Shown piece after piece: positions 1 through 10,828 of a stretch of DNA of 64,000 nucleotides. This stretch comes from Agarophyton chilense (taxonomy: Eukaryota > Rhodophyta > Florideophyceae > Gracilariales > Gracilariaceae). Each line of letters starts with the position of its first letter. The first letter of the stretch is position 1. Location of the stretch: NCBI GenBank assembly GCA_030374765.1, contig JARGXX010000113.1, positions 62,001 to 126,000 on the forward strand, given 5' to 3'. The notes beneath the pieces were generated by a model, which worked only from the letters and a program-made list of their open reading frames with translations, did no database searches and was not told the origin of the DNA. The translations under genes were made by a program, and so were the position numbers.

Positions 1-2630
1 AAGTGTCTGGAAACGAAACTACATCCGCAGATTCAATTTTCCCTGGGGGAAGCCGAAATGTAACAACAGGTCGCAGGTTCCGAAGCTCGGAAAGAGTCCG
101 GTTGGCTTCAAGCAGTTGGTCCACTGTCAGTCGGGAAAGCCTTTGCTGCATGAGGGAGCCGAAGTATGCTGCTTGCGGGAGCGCTCCGCAACCGAGCCAG
201 ATAAGCGCTCCTGCCATCGTGCGGTACGATCCAATTTCGTGCGGAAGTGTCTTGTCTTTTCGCATGACTTTTCTTGCCCTACTTAGGTTTATAGGCTTGA
301 TATTACTGGCATACTCTTCCATGGAGAGCTGTGTGGTGAACTGTTCGGTTTGCGAGATCGTACGGCCGTTGAACTTAATATCTTCATCGATGATTGCCTT
401 GCTGATGCTGAACCTTCCCCGAATTTCGTCTGAGAAATCTTGCATGTCTTGAACAGAGCCTGAGATGAGAAGGTCTTCTGTGATTTTGGCGAGGAGCATC
501 TTGATATCTCCATTCTGCCTCCGTCTAATATAGAGCTGACTCACTCCGAATGCACGTGAGAAGTTAGCCTCAGACAACAGCCAGTTTTCGATTACCGTGG
601 CCCACTGCCTTCCAGCTTCACTGATCCCGTATGGGAGCTTGAAGAGCTTCCAGAACATGCCGCGCTTCCCATTCCATTCTGGTGGGGGTCTCACGTACAG
701 GTCGCGCTTGATAGGCCCACTCTGTAGATAGGCCCCTTTTATGCCGATGCATCCGAGGCGAAATTTCATAATCGTAGAGAGTGACAGGAGCGTACGAATG
801 ATGTCAAACTGGGCATTGGCAGAATCGTTGCGAATGTTCCCTTTTTCTCTGTCATGGTTTCCGTGGGGGCAGAGCCTGGCTTTCAAGCGTTTCCAGTCTT
901 TCTCTTCGCTCATCACCTTGTATACCACATGTGAGCTGATAACGTTGGCATTCCGTGGTACCGTATGTTCGGGAACCTCGATGTAAGCGCCTTTCCAGGC
1001 CTTCTCCAGCTCCTCGTCAACTGCCTTATCCAGGATCCATTGTGGAGCGCAATCCATCTTCTTCCGGCTCACCTGTGTATTACCAATCGCATCATAGATC
1101 TCATTCAACACGCATTGTTCATTCGTTTTGATATATACATCCTTCTCGTCACTAGGACCTTCAGCACCAGGTTGTCCTATGTCCCGTGAGGGGTCTCCCA
1201 CAAATGTGGTGGAGAAGAACGATGAACGTGTGGGCATGTTCGTTACTTCGGCATCATCGGTAGGACTTTCCGGACCAAACACATCGTACGTTATCTGCTC
1301 AGATTCTGTACGTTGGACAAATTCTTCATCAGTGGCGGCTGGTGGTATATCTTCTACTGGCGTATCGTCGGCGAGTACGTCTTCCAGTATACCTTCTTGC
1401 AGCTCTTTGGCAAACTTTCTGTCTAGTACAAGTCTGACATGTTCGTACGCAACTTTCATAGGCGGACCCCGATTAGATCGTCTACAGCGTACATAGAAAG
1501 GTGCGGAGTCTATCACTGTGGCCTTGATCCATCGGACAGGGTCATTTTGCTTAGATGTATTATAATAGACCCAAATGTCGGCACCTGTCTTGACGCAGTG
1601 AGGTGAAAGTAGGTGGTTATTGTGTGCCTTCAAAACCTTCTGAAGCGCTCTCGTTGCTATGGTGCGTTTGTGAGCTTTGAGCAGCTCTTCTGGAAGTCGG
1701 GGTGAGGGTATCCCTAGAAGCGATGGTGAGTATCCTCGTGCCAGTTGGAACGAGCTGAGTGTAGAGTTTCCATGGAAAAGATTGCTAAGGAAAGATGCGC
1801 GGGCTACTAGTGTGTTGGGTGACGCGGTACTCTTCTCCTTCGCGATGCGTGAAAACACGGATTTGAACAGACCGTTGTTGCGCTCGACATTTCCGTTCTT
1901 AAAAGAGCACCGAGATGGCCTTTCTTCAATCACGATACCATGCGAGGATAACAACCTAGTCAAAACTGGCCTCGTAAACTCAGGGTCCACACTGAAAGAC
2001 TGGGGCGCTCCATGATTATAAATCCATACCGATTCCAGCTTGTTCGAGAGCTCTTCTGCATTTTTCTTGGCCACGATTACGCTTTCTCCGTAGTTAGTAC
2101 CAGCGTCAATTATATTCAGGACATCGTATTTATCTTCACTAACATAAACTACGAGAAAGTCGGCTTGCACAGATTCGTTAAATGCTTCGTTCACATTGCT
2201 GACTGATATCTTCTTTCGGGGCGCAGGTCTCCCGGTTGACGCGCAAACGTCGCATGCGTCGTATACGGCATCACAAATGTTAGCTAGGTTGTCGTTCAGC
2301 TTATCTGCGTCTTCCAATAAGGTCTTCATCTCATCCGAAGTCGCGTGCGTAAATCTGTGTGTCTTCTTTATCGCATTCTTATCCGTGTTCCTGTCTGAAT
2401 TGCCGAGTAGCGAATGCATAGTAGATGCGTGATGTGGGATGATCTCCATACGCATTCGGTCGTTCCCATGCCGGTCGGCACCAATATATGTGAAAAAGAC
2501 GCGTTCAGTGTTGTCCATCGGACGTTTGAAGTGGAAAGCGGCCGGAAATGCACAGTTAAGCGTATCAGAGTAACTTTTGAGATCTAATCCAATGAGCAGG
2601 GGTGAGGATCCGTGCACCAGTCGAAAGGTA
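1..2630 (-). pseudogene. copia integrase and reverse transcriptase, open frame reaching the window edge
   Basis: From about 2630 to base 1 one minus-strand frame stays open for roughly 870 codons. It opens with the protease tail, then an integrase zinc domain (THRFTHAT, then CDVC), then the integrase core with ADFL, DPEF and VERNN supplying the D, D, E triad (D to E gap about 34). A basic linker leads into RT: KARLCPHG, then GCIGIKGAYLQSGPI, and later LLAKITEDLLISG. In this family the first motif normally reads D-I-K-G-A-Y and the last contains DD. Here the motif A Asp is Gly and the motif C pair is Glu-Asp, so polymerase activity is unlikely although the frame is intact. Confidence 0.8.
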
Positions 2631-2868
2631 TGGCTGTCGGGAGTCCGTTAGTGTCATTAATCACGAGTACCCAGGAGCATACAATCGGCCGACCATTAGC
2701 GCCATCATTACCCCACCCATGAAGATAAAATTCACGTGGCGGTTCTAAAGTCAGCGGGATACCGAGGGCATCACACACCGCAGTTGCTTCCTCGATTCCG
2801 CCAGTTGATGTGGGGGCTCCTTCATCTAGTATTGGATTGAGGTCAGGGCGGAGCTCAGCTGATCTCAA
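2584..2868 (-). pseudogene. copia aspartic protease fragment
   Basis: The frame starts MRSAELRPDLNPILDEGAPTS. LDEGAPTS matches the family's protease active-site phrase LDTGAPTS, with Thr replaced by Glu next to the catalytic Asp. The frame ends at 2584, but the expected protease end (HGSSPLLIGLDLK) is readable one frame over, so a one-base indel near 2620-2630 moved the reading frame into the integrase-RT frame. Confidence 0.65.
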
Positions 2869-3335
2869 TGATGAAAAAGCGACTTTGGAGCGATTTCGGG
2901 TTTCACCTCGTCGGCTTGAGGTGGCTCATGGTCAGTTACTGGTTTTGCTGTGGTCATCTTGCTTCGAGAACGTTGTCTCTTCATTTCCTCGAAGCATTTT
3001 TCCTTGTCTTTATACCACTGCCCGATCTCGCCGCATACACGGCATGAACTCTCCTCTTTAAGCTTCTTGATAAACTGTCCTCGCCCGTGTTGATTGTTTG
3101 TCGTCCTTTTTCCAAGCATGGTGTTCTGAACTCTGGTTTGGCCCCCACCGGGAGGGAGCTGCTGCGTGTCATCTACATGCGATAGGTATTCCGATGCGAC
3201 GTCCTGTGTAAACATAGGGACATTGCATGAGCGTTGGTTTTGGATTCTCTTTACCGCTTCACTCACTTTGTTTGCCAGCACCTCACAATTGGGGTCCTTG
3301 TTCTTGTCCGCAGATGATAAAAGCTGCTCTGACAA
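2865..3335 (-). pseudogene. copia gag C-terminal part with degenerate zinc knuckle
   Basis: This 156-codon frame continues gag after the stop at 3366 in the same reading phase. It ends with a zinc-knuckle-like CRVCGEIGQWYKDKEKC. The usual pattern is CxxC, then Gly-His, then a final Cys; here the His position is Gln, so metal binding is probably lost. Basic residues (KRQRSRSK) follow, as is common next to a nucleocapsid. It stops against the next frame at 2868 with an ATGA-type overlap. Confidence 0.65.
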
Positions 3336-3365
3336 TGACTTTAGCTCGGATAATACGACAGGAAG

Positions 3366-4000
3366 TTAGGCAGAGTGTTGCACGTTGGAGGAATTGTTTG
3401 ACGAGGTAAGTTGGAACACAAGAGCATTCATTGTATCCGGTGTAAGGTTGGCGTTACGAAGCATGAGGATCGCAAACTGTCTGCTTATCGCGTCTCTGAT
3501 ACCTGCGGTGTGGTTTGCATAGCGTGTCACTGCTCCAGAGAATCTGCTAGCGAAAGATGATACCCTCTCATCAGGGTTACGTTCACATTTCTGGATCGCT
3601 GTCAGCAGGTCGACTTCTCTCTTGATAGACTCTGTGGGGCTATCTTTAGCAATAACTTCAAGTATCGTCTCAACCAAGCGCTCGTTATTCGAATCATCCG
3701 GATTGCCGTCAAGAGAAAGAAGTCCAGTCGTTTCCGCCTTCGTGAGCATATCTTGTGCGGTTTCATCGCAGGCCATGTAAATGATGTGACCTGCGCCATC
3801 AAACAAGGCTTTCCATTTGTTGTCCACTTTGGCGAACTTAGACATCATGCGCATCCATCTTCGTAAAGCATTTGGTAGCGAACTTTGGAAGTGACATTTG
3901 TGATGAACTTATGTGCGCGGTTAAGACTACCGCTGGACTCTGTAGATACAGACCCTTCTGAGCCCATAACTGTAACAAGATGGTCGCTGTTTTGATTCAT
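3366..4000 (-). pseudogene. copia gag, frameshifted
   Basis: An ATG at 4000 opens a 50-codon frame (MNQNSDHLVTVMGSEG...) that ends in TGA where a second frame begins at 3854 with MRMMSKFAKVDNKWKALF. The second frame runs 162 codons to a stop at 3366 and has the Trp-rich start and helical capsid-like body typical of copia gag. The overlap of TGA and ATG at the junction suggests one ancestral frame broken by a small indel. The zinc-knuckle segment follows in the same frame as the second piece, so the stop at 3366 is an additional lesion. Confidence 0.7.
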
Positions 4001-4870
4001 GACGTAGGGCTGCGTCTACAAAGGCGTAGGTTCACGGGATAGGTTCAGAACAACGCTAGGCTCGTCGCTGCTCGACAGACGCCATCTCCTTTACTCGGCC
4101 TAAGGCTAGGCCTTTGTAGCTCTCTGCTTGTGCCCGTTCGCGTGGGCGCGCTCTAGCGTCGTTCGTGCTTACAATTGCCATTGGGCGCGCAAGCCCTTGT
4201 TCAACTTGTATTATGCATAAGCTATGTGATTTGTAACCAAATCACTCGAATTCATAGAGCATTACGTGCTCTGCAATATCGTACGTTTCACAGTTTCAAA
4301 ACTGTACAGTACTTGCTCTTCCTCTTGGCGCATTAAAGGGCGCAAGGCCTAGGTGAGGACGGCGATGGCCAACCAACAACCACCGACGAATCGAAACCAC
4401 ATCTTGGTGAGTCCTAGAAATCCTAAAGTGGTTTATCACAAAAGGGCACTTATATTATCAGTTCTTAACCGTTCTGAGCTACAGATCTTGTTACCAGTAT
4501 ACCCTGTAATAATGTGCGTTTACCGCCTCTTTTCTACAGCTTTCTGTGTGTGTGTTGTTTTCTTCACTGTCACCTGATTTTTTTTGTTGTCACAAAGGTT
4601 GTCGAGACGATCTCTTGTGAATTACGTACCGCCGCATCTGGACATCCGCCTCGTGAATACACGTATTTACCCCATTGTTCAGGCACTCCTGGCTGCTTTC
4701 CGCACACTCTTGTTCGCTAAGAACCGTCGCTCGCAAGGCGACACCCGCTCTTCGCGGTTATTTATGTGGATACCCACAGCACCGAGACCTCTACAGTCTT
4801 CAGTGGAATACCGCAAAAAGTGCGGCTGAAATGAAATTACTCATGAAATAAATTCACATTACACATATTC
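4001..4870. other. intergenic; probable copia 5' leader/LTR, boundaries not resolved
   Basis: No coding frame is convincing here. The position upstream of copia gag predicts a leader and 5' LTR on the minus strand. I could not find a TG...CA pair with a second copy inside the window, because the other LTR lies beyond base 1. The right part (4440-4870) is AT-rich without recognisable content. Confidence 0.35.
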
Positions 4871-4881
4871 ATATTTCAGAG

Positions 4882-5520
4882 ATGGTCTGGAGTACAAGCA
4901 GTGCTCCGTGTCAACTTCTTGACTCAGTGTGCTATCACCATGACAGCCATCGCCAAAGGGATCAAACCACTACCACCATTGATGAGCGCTGCTCAGCTTC
5001 TCGACTTGGAGTCCAAGCCGTACTAAGTAAGCGTTACGAATTGTATGTGCTGTCGTCCTCTGCTTGTTCCTTAGGGGTCTGCATGAAATACCTACAACGT
5101 TGCGATCATTACGCACACCACCGGACAATGAGACAAAGAATCTCAGTTACCAACTTTCTGTTCAACTCCAACGCGTTTATCGACCTTTACTGCCTTATAC
5201 ACTTTAGATTGAAGAATCAGTATTTGATACAACTTGTTAACGTAATGGGTTGGCCTGCGCATCGGACTTGCACTAATTGTAATAGGTATGCTTCCACTCC
5301 AATGCCGGAAACCTTTTTTTATACTTCGTAGCATTGCTGCGCCAGCCACATGGACCAATTTAGCATTCTTCTTTCGGCAGGCATACACAACAGCTTTTGG
5401 AGATCTTTTGGGAAGCATTTGAATTACTCCTTAACACGATACAGCATTTACTTAGCGGCAATAAAGTTCAACGTTGCTAACCGACCTTGTAACTACGAAG
5501 CATAAGAAATAAATGCTCGT
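4882..5520 (+). pseudogene. PIF/Harbinger transposase N-terminal remnant
   Basis: Several short plus-strand frames have the character of the helical N-terminal region of Harbinger transposases (for example NFLFNSNAFIDLYCLIHF near 5150-5210), interrupted by stops and frame changes. A possible donor-like gtaagc after a short frame near 5025 could mark an intron, but decay is the simpler reading. The assignment rests mainly on its position directly before the catalytic segment at 5530. Confidence 0.4.
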
Positions 5521-5529
5521 TCATCAGCT

Positions 5530-5979
5530 TTGCCAGACTGCGTAGGATTCATTGATGGTAAGATTCTAAAAATTGCGAGGCCGAAGGTCAATTTTGCCCA
5601 AAGTGTCGTCCACAATGGACAAAACCGTACGTATGGCTTGAATTATCAGGCAGTGAATGTGCCTGGTGGCATGATTATTCATCTTGATGGGCCACTAGAA
5701 GGGCGAAAACATTACTGGACTTTGTATGTACATAGAGAACTGGACGAGCAGCTACCTGAACAATTAGACGTTGGTGGGATTAGGCACTGTACATACGGAG
5801 ATTTAGGATACGGCAATAGGTGGTACATGAAAATTACCTTCCAAGGAGCAACGCTTAACAGTGCGCAAAAAGCGTTCAACATGGATATGTTAAGTGCTCT
5901 ACTAACCGTGAAAGGAGTGTTCAAGGAGCTGAAAATGAACTTCGCAACGTTTAGTTTTAAGCGCAAGATGAATTTTTAA
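5530..5979 (+). pseudogene. PIF/Harbinger transposase catalytic domain (DDE_Tnp_4 type)
   Basis: About 149 codons without a stop match the DDE nuclease of Harbinger transposases. GFIDG carries the first Asp, a paired phrase I-A-R-P follows, then NGQNRTYGLNYQ, GPLEGRKHYW and YGDLGYG with the second Asp. The family normally has GRRHD where this copy has GRKHY, and the segment expected to hold the catalytic Glu reads VKGVFKELKM, with Lys at the likely Glu position. No good ATG opens this frame, and the N-terminal half is fragmented. I treat it as an inactive remnant, about half the usual length. Confidence 0.75.
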
Positions 5980-6059
5980 TAATCTTCAATAGGTATGCTT
6001 TATAACACCTCCATCCTTTTTTCAAATTTCCGTAACTGCGTTTACCTCAACCAAGTATC

Positions 6060-6210
6060 AAGATATTTCAAAGTCTGCCCGCCCTCCCTAGAAGAAAAAG
6101 TCTTAAGCGGAGCAAAGAGCCCCTAGAAGTGGGGAAAAAGTTCCCGTCCCAAGGGTACGAGAGAGGCGAAGCGCGCGGACTTTTTCGAAGCCCCTCCGAA
6201 GGCTCTCTGC
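6060..6210. repeat. short inverted repeat between the two Harbinger remnants
   Basis: The sequence gaaaaagtc near 6090 recurs inverted as gactttttc near 6178-6188, around a purine-rich centre. It lies between the transposase and the Myb-like remnant. It could be a hairpin or a scar of a nested element end. I could not connect it to a defined transposon terminus. Confidence 0.3.
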
Positions 6211-6239
6211 AAGGAGAAGTCAGTGGGATTCAAAAGTTC

Positions 6240-6770
6240 AAAATTTCACCTTCTTCTTCGCGCTACCATCTTTAAAATCATCAAATGTTTCCCGATCATC
6301 CACAGACACCGGTTTGCAATTGCTTTTACCACTAAATTTTCGTTCATGGGTTTTTTGTTGTTCTTTTTAATGTTGCGCGGTCTTGATTTCTTTTTCAGAT
6401 GAATCAAAGTCGTCCTGTGCTTCCCTCATGGTCATGGATAGGTCCGTTAGCCAGTTGATTTTGCCGCCCTCAGCCTTAGATATCCTATTACTTACGTCGA
6501 TCATTACGCTATGCTGTTTTTGCAATCTTTTGTAGCAATGTTGCGCAGCGTTCCATGATATGGGGTTTTTTTGAAACGCTGAGTTGACACTTGCTTTTTG
6601 GGGGTGTTAGCGAACCGGGTCTTGGTTTGTCCATACGGCGAAGTATGGGCATTAGGAGAATCGTCGCGAGCGATGATTAGATCTTGGCTAGCCGTGAAGC
6701 GGATGTGGCGCCTGGCTTTGGGGTTTGGTTCTTCAACAAGATCCTGAACCTCTGCCACGTTTGCATGTGA
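6240..6770 (-). pseudogene. Myb/SANT-like Harbinger accessory protein, decayed
   Basis: The minus strand reads RRHIRFTASQDL near the start, the hallmark opening of a Myb-like domain in algal/oomycete Harbinger partner proteins. Later segments in another frame read WNAAQHCYKRLQKQHS and LTDLSMTMREAQDDFDSSE, which fit the end of the domain and a helical tail. At least two frame changes separate these parts. PIF/Harbinger elements normally encode a transposase and a Myb-like DNA-binding protein on opposite strands, exactly the arrangement with the transposase at 5530-5979. Confidence 0.55.
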
Positions 6771-7057
6771 ACCTGTTTCGGTTTGAGATAGTGTCTATGC
6801 CTTCCGCTTTGCGTTAAAATCGGAACAGCTGTCCCGATCAATTGCTCTCATGCTGTTTCACTCCACTTCACTAATTAATCACTCTTGAGCCCATTTCGTG
6901 ATCTTTGCAAAGCAGAATTCTTTGTGGTGGCTTGCAGTGTAATTTTAGATGAACTCTCGCTCCTCCTAACTATAATTCTGTATGCGAAAACCTCCTATTG
7001 TGCTTCACAATCTTCCTTCGCATCTTCACTAATCTTGTTTTTAATTGACGAGTACGT

Positions 7058-7395
7058 CAACGTTTTCTGAGTGATAACAGTGCGACATACATTGGAGTAC
7101 TACCTGACAGCGAGTGGAGAGGCTTTGTGATTATCAATGATTCTAAAGTAGATTGGCTGCTTTTCTCTGGAGAGGACTGTCACCCTAGGGTAGAACAATA
7201 CTGGAACGGACATATAGAGTTGTTTTCTTAATACTTTTACAGCCATATTGAAGGGGCACCACGAACTAGGCTACAGAAACGGTGCTGACGTTGTGCCGAC
7301 AGCACACTTCACCCCTTTGAAAGGCTTCAATTGCCCACCCTTCGTTCCTGAGGAGGATGGCATCGAACTGCCAGGCTTAAGTAAGTAAATCCGTT
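7058..7395 (+). pseudogene. unidentified coding fragments
   Basis: A plus-strand stretch near 7058-7210 reads FLSDNSATYIGVLPDSEWRG and onward for about 55 codons to a TAA. A second piece near 7242-7395 contains HHELGYRNGADVVPTAHFTP in another frame. Amino-acid composition looks protein-like, and a tttacag sits between the two pieces, so a small intron or a frameshift is possible. I do not recognise a family. Confidence 0.3.
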
Positions 7396-7935
7396 TGATG
7401 GGGGTGTTATTTCAGAGTGTAAACGTGCATATAACACCAGTTGCTCATCAAGTGGCGGTCATGGCAAGCACCAAGGAGCATGGGATTTCGTTAATGCGGG
7501 CACTATAAACGCTGGTTCGAAGTCCCCCTTTTCCACCTCCGTTGACACCATTTACACATAGTTCAGGAGGACCCGCAACACACCGTTTCATTCTTTGACT
7601 GCATTCTATAGTGCTCACTTCGTCTTGGTGTACTTTGCCCTCAACCATCGATCCACTTCGTACATGACGTTTCCTTCTGTTTCTAAATTTTACAACTGCT
7701 TACGGTCACTGTTACTTGAACTAGATTAAAATAAACCGAATGAACCGGAATGCATAGGACTCCCAGCGGGAGAAACAAGAATACCGAGAGTCGGTTAAAA
7801 GTTGTCAGCATGTGTCGTGTGTACTTTTATCTGGATTTCAAAAAAGAGCAACGATCTTGTTACAAACTCGGGCAGATTTCTTGTCGTTTAGGGTCCATGG
7901 CCCGATGAATTACTCCAGCAGTGTCAGGTCTAACT
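7396..7935. other. no recognisable feature
   Basis: I see no conserved motif, repeat or convincing coding frame in this stretch. A 66-codon minus-strand frame near 7448-7648 has no distinguishing features. Confidence 0.4.
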
Positions 7936-8380
7936 TGTGAACTACCGTAGGGTCCAGAAAGCCCACTTGTGAAGCTTGAGCTTCTTTAATTTGCATATCA
8001 GGTTGTCATGCTCTTCCTCAGTTTTTGGGCCGCCCTCCAGTTTCTAGAACACCAAGCACGTAGGCAAGTTCTTGCCACGTCTCCGGAAATACGAGATCTG
8101 GATTTAAACAAATCAAGTATATATTTGTAACAATCTTGGCTGAAACATTCGGGTCGCGAGGAGCAGCGATCAGGAGGGGTATCGGAAAAAGTACTGCTTT
8201 TTGTTTACGGATTCTTTTCTTTAAAAGTGAGATAATGCATAAGAGTTTTGCGCGAGAGGTATCGTTCTTCGATGCATAGGCAACTTTTCTACACAGTTGA
8301 AGGCTACGGGGGTTTTGTAAAAGTTTTGCAATGATGCTAAGAATTCTATCGGTTGCGTGATTAACTAGTGGCCCGATCAC
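7935..8380 (-). pseudogene. unidentified protein fragment with a frameshift
   Basis: A 120-codon minus-strand frame from 8380 has a basic, leucine-rich, probably helical sequence ending in TWQELAYVLGVLETGG. At that point a one-base frame change continues the protein-like text as PKTEEEHDNLICKLKKLKLH and ends at a TAG near 7938. The continuation across the frame change suggests a once longer gene. No family is recognised. Confidence 0.35.
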
Positions 8381-8660
8381 AGAAAACTTATCAAATCAGG
8401 ACAAGAAATAATTCAAGGTCGTAGATCTTGTTTCTGGGACTAGTACTTCTTCCTGAAAGATAAAAACGGATGAAATCCAGGGTTAGGATGCAGTGATGGA
8501 CACTTGAACGAATGCTGTTTGAGTCTCAAGTCGTGTTTGATGTTCATCAGAAGAACCTTTTCATCCTTAGGACAACGAGAGAGGTTTTTTGGCTATTGCC
8601 ACTATGTTCGCCGCAGCCAAAACATTTTCATGAATCGGATATGAAGAGCGGGCGGAATTG

Positions 8661-9257
8661 TTATCTGGATTCAGTGAGGCAGCATCCTATTCTCCGTGCC
8701 ACAGTATTGATCATCCTAAGAATGCCACGAGACCTGGACCGCTGCAGGGGGGCTCGACACTTGCTTTCATCATGAGAATGAAATGTCTTCGATGGAACGC
8801 GGGTGAAGCATGGTAAGATCTCCGAGTCTCGACTGCGAGTGCTAGCAAGTTCAACAGTGCGCAAGCTTCTGCTCAGTCGATGAGAATTGTGTCGTGAAAC
8901 CAGAGAAGAATTGTTCGTCCTTGAAATATCCGATTGTGCGAAAATGCCCAAACTTTGTCTCTTCCACTCTTCAAGATCGCAAGTATAAACCCCGCTCCGC
9001 TGACGACAGATTGTTGGAAGCAGGTTTTCTGAGTCGTGATCATAGTCACAGCTGTTCTGTGGCAAATTTTTCATCCACGCCCAAAATTTCGACATCGGTA
9101 TGTGGGTCGAAGTTGATCCGTTTCGGACAAGAACCACAGGGTCATATGAGTTTTGGTCGCAGCCAAACCCGAGCACTTGCGTTTGAGCCAGAGTCCTTAA
9201 GCTGAGTTCTTTGGTAGGGTCTGGTGTTTGTGTAACTGAGTCAGACGCGCACCTCAT
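8661..9257 (-). CDS. hypothetical protein, 198 codons
   Basis: An uninterrupted minus-strand frame, long for DNA of this base composition. The product has no visible signal peptide or membrane segment and is rich in Ser and Arg in its second half. I recognise no domain. Flanking DNA is transposon-poor, so it could be a small host gene. It could equally be a chance open frame, because no conserved motif supports it. Confidence 0.25.
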   Translation of the reverse strand: MRCASDSVTQTPDPTKELSLRTLAQTQVLGFGCDQNSYDPVVLVRNGSTSTHIPMSKFWAWMKNLPQNSCDYDHDSENLLPTICRQRSGVYTCDLEEWKRQSLGIFAQSDISRTNNSSLVSRHNSHRLSRSLRTVELASTRSRDSEILPCFTRVPSKTFHSHDESKCRAPLQRSRSRGILRMINTVARRIGCCLTESR

Positions 9258-10305
9258 AGGGTCACGGCTTCATCGCGGCTTTCAAAATCAACGTCGTCTT
9301 GATTCAACCGTCAAACACAATCATATCCCTATGCAAAAAGCTCTTATAAGGCTTCGGAACACTATCACGAATATCACGAATCTCGAGACTCGCTTTACGT
9401 TGAACACCAATTAGGCGGCTGAAACGAGTTTCCACAAAGACAAGTAAGCAGTGCGTGCTGAAGATTCTTAAATGGCATGTTGAGGTTTGCAGTTTAATTG
9501 GAATATCGAAAGTCCGGTGTTCAAGAGTGTTCCCGACGAAGCTTCATGCACTATTACTTTTTACAATTCACGGACTCCTGAACAATGGGAATTAGTGTAC
9601 CTACTGCCAGATTGGCCGGAGCAGCTGGTCTGAGAAAGATCGTATGCTACTAAAGATTTAAGGGCGATGGTCGAAAACAATACCATTGGACATAAGTGAC
9701 CGACCAGCGCGCCCAGAGCACGAATCGGTTGCCATGAGTCATAGTGGCGAGGATGGGAAGGGCAGAGCGGATCGCAAGACTTGTAACTTGCTCTCAACGT
9801 AGATGCTGCGCCTTTAAAAAATGTTCATCTGGCAACTTCTAATATGAGTTCATGGAAAGCCATTCTTCATATCTTGAGGCGAACTGCCGCTCATATCTGT
9901 CACCACCCTTTGCTGCTCCGTTTTGTCTATCTCGAGGCAAAATCTCTGCTCTGAAACGACTGTGTCGTGAACGTTGCTGTTGTCGATCAGGGCACTTGGA
10001 TTCACTGCAGTGGCACCTTTAACTAGGTAGATGCCTTTACCTAGAGCACACTATTAGCTAGTGTCTATACGACCAGAGCCACTGTTCTAGCTAGCTCGTG
10101 GAGAAAGCAATGTTCCAAACTTACAGTCCTGGAAATCTAGTTTTTTGCCTTTCTGAAGATGTGTTCAATGACACCTTTGGGCCAGCAATCTACTCGTCGT
10201 TGATTCGCGATCGATGAATACCAAGTTAGGTTTGTGGTGCAGAATGTACCCAAAACGAAATTTCTAAATTGTACTATTAATTTTCCATCGGTAGCTGGGG
10301 CTAAT
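9258..10305. other. no recognisable feature
   Basis: Only short frames are present and none has recognisable motifs. The stretch 10030-10110 contains several tagcta/ctagct palindromic hexamers (for example near 10050 and 10092), without a clear larger structure. Confidence 0.4.
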
Positions 10306-10379
10306 GCTTTCGTAGCTCAGCTGGTTAGAGCGCTAGCCTCACATGCTAGAGGTCCCGAGTTCGAGCCTCGGCGAGAGTA
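10306..10379 (+). tRNA. tRNA-Val (anticodon CAC)
   Basis: The 74-nt sequence folds into a complete cloverleaf. The acceptor strands are GCTTTCG and CGAGAGT with a terminal G-T and one internal T-G pair. The D arm is GCTC/GAGC, and the anticodon stem CTAGC/GCTAG closes the loop CTCACAT, giving anticodon CAC, which reads GTG valine codons. The variable loop is AGGTC and the T arm CCGAG/CTCGG encloses TTCGAGC. The discriminator is A and no CCA is encoded, as expected in a eukaryotic nuclear gene. The A box (TAGCTCAGCTGG) and B box (GTTCGAGCC) are both present. There is no intron. Confidence 0.95.
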
Positions 10380-10828
10380 TTATTTTGCACATTCGGCTAT
10401 GTGGTCCTGAGAGCGGGGTCTGTCATTGCTGTGTTTTAGATATACTTTAGTGCCATTGGACATTCATCCACAGGAGGAGGATTTCGTTTTGTTCTATATG
10501 CATTTCATGCTTGCAGTGCTTTTTTTCTGCCGACGAAGTGTGACAATTCATTTCGGGAAATCGCCAGTGGCAACCTTTTTCAAGAGCCTAGGCAAAAATC
10601 CTTTCATGAGGCATTTTATTCCAACAGAAGAAATGGCAAATACACGAAAACTATTTGAACAACTACCGGCGTCAAGTCTGGTTGCATTCGTTCGAGGTGA
10701 TGCATCGAACCCAGTCAAAAGACGTTGAATGGATTTTTGCAGGTTTAATGCGAGTGAAAGTTAGCTTTTTTTGCGACCATGTAGAGAACAAGCGCTCGTC
10801 GTTGTTCATCATTCCGATTTCTTCAAAC
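10380..10828. other. short plus-strand coding-like text, unidentified
   Basis: Near 10540-10728 a plus-strand frame reads FGKSPVATFFKSLGKNPFMR and continues for about 60 codons to a TGA. It looks moderately protein-like, but no family is recognised and no start codon is convincing. It may be a decayed fragment. Confidence 0.2.

Larger units (their letters stand above)
1..4000 (-). mobile_element. Ty1/copia-type retrotransposon, 3' end beyond window
   Basis: The minus strand carries, in order, gag, a zinc-knuckle segment, a protease remnant, integrase and reverse transcriptase, which is the Ty1/copia order (integrase before RT). The element runs off the left edge, so RNase H and the 3' LTR are not seen. 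Conserved phrases such as KGAYLQSGPI and YVRPPPEW place it in the copia group known from fungi, oomycetes and algae. At least three frame breaks separate the gag/protease pieces, but the integrase-RT frame is open. I could not fix the 5' LTR, which should lie to the right, within about 4001-4870. Confidence 0.85.

Noticed and set aside
3-452. Plus-strand frame of 149 codons at the left edge
   Set aside because: It lies antisense to the open copia RT frame, which has recognisable motifs; the plus frame has none.
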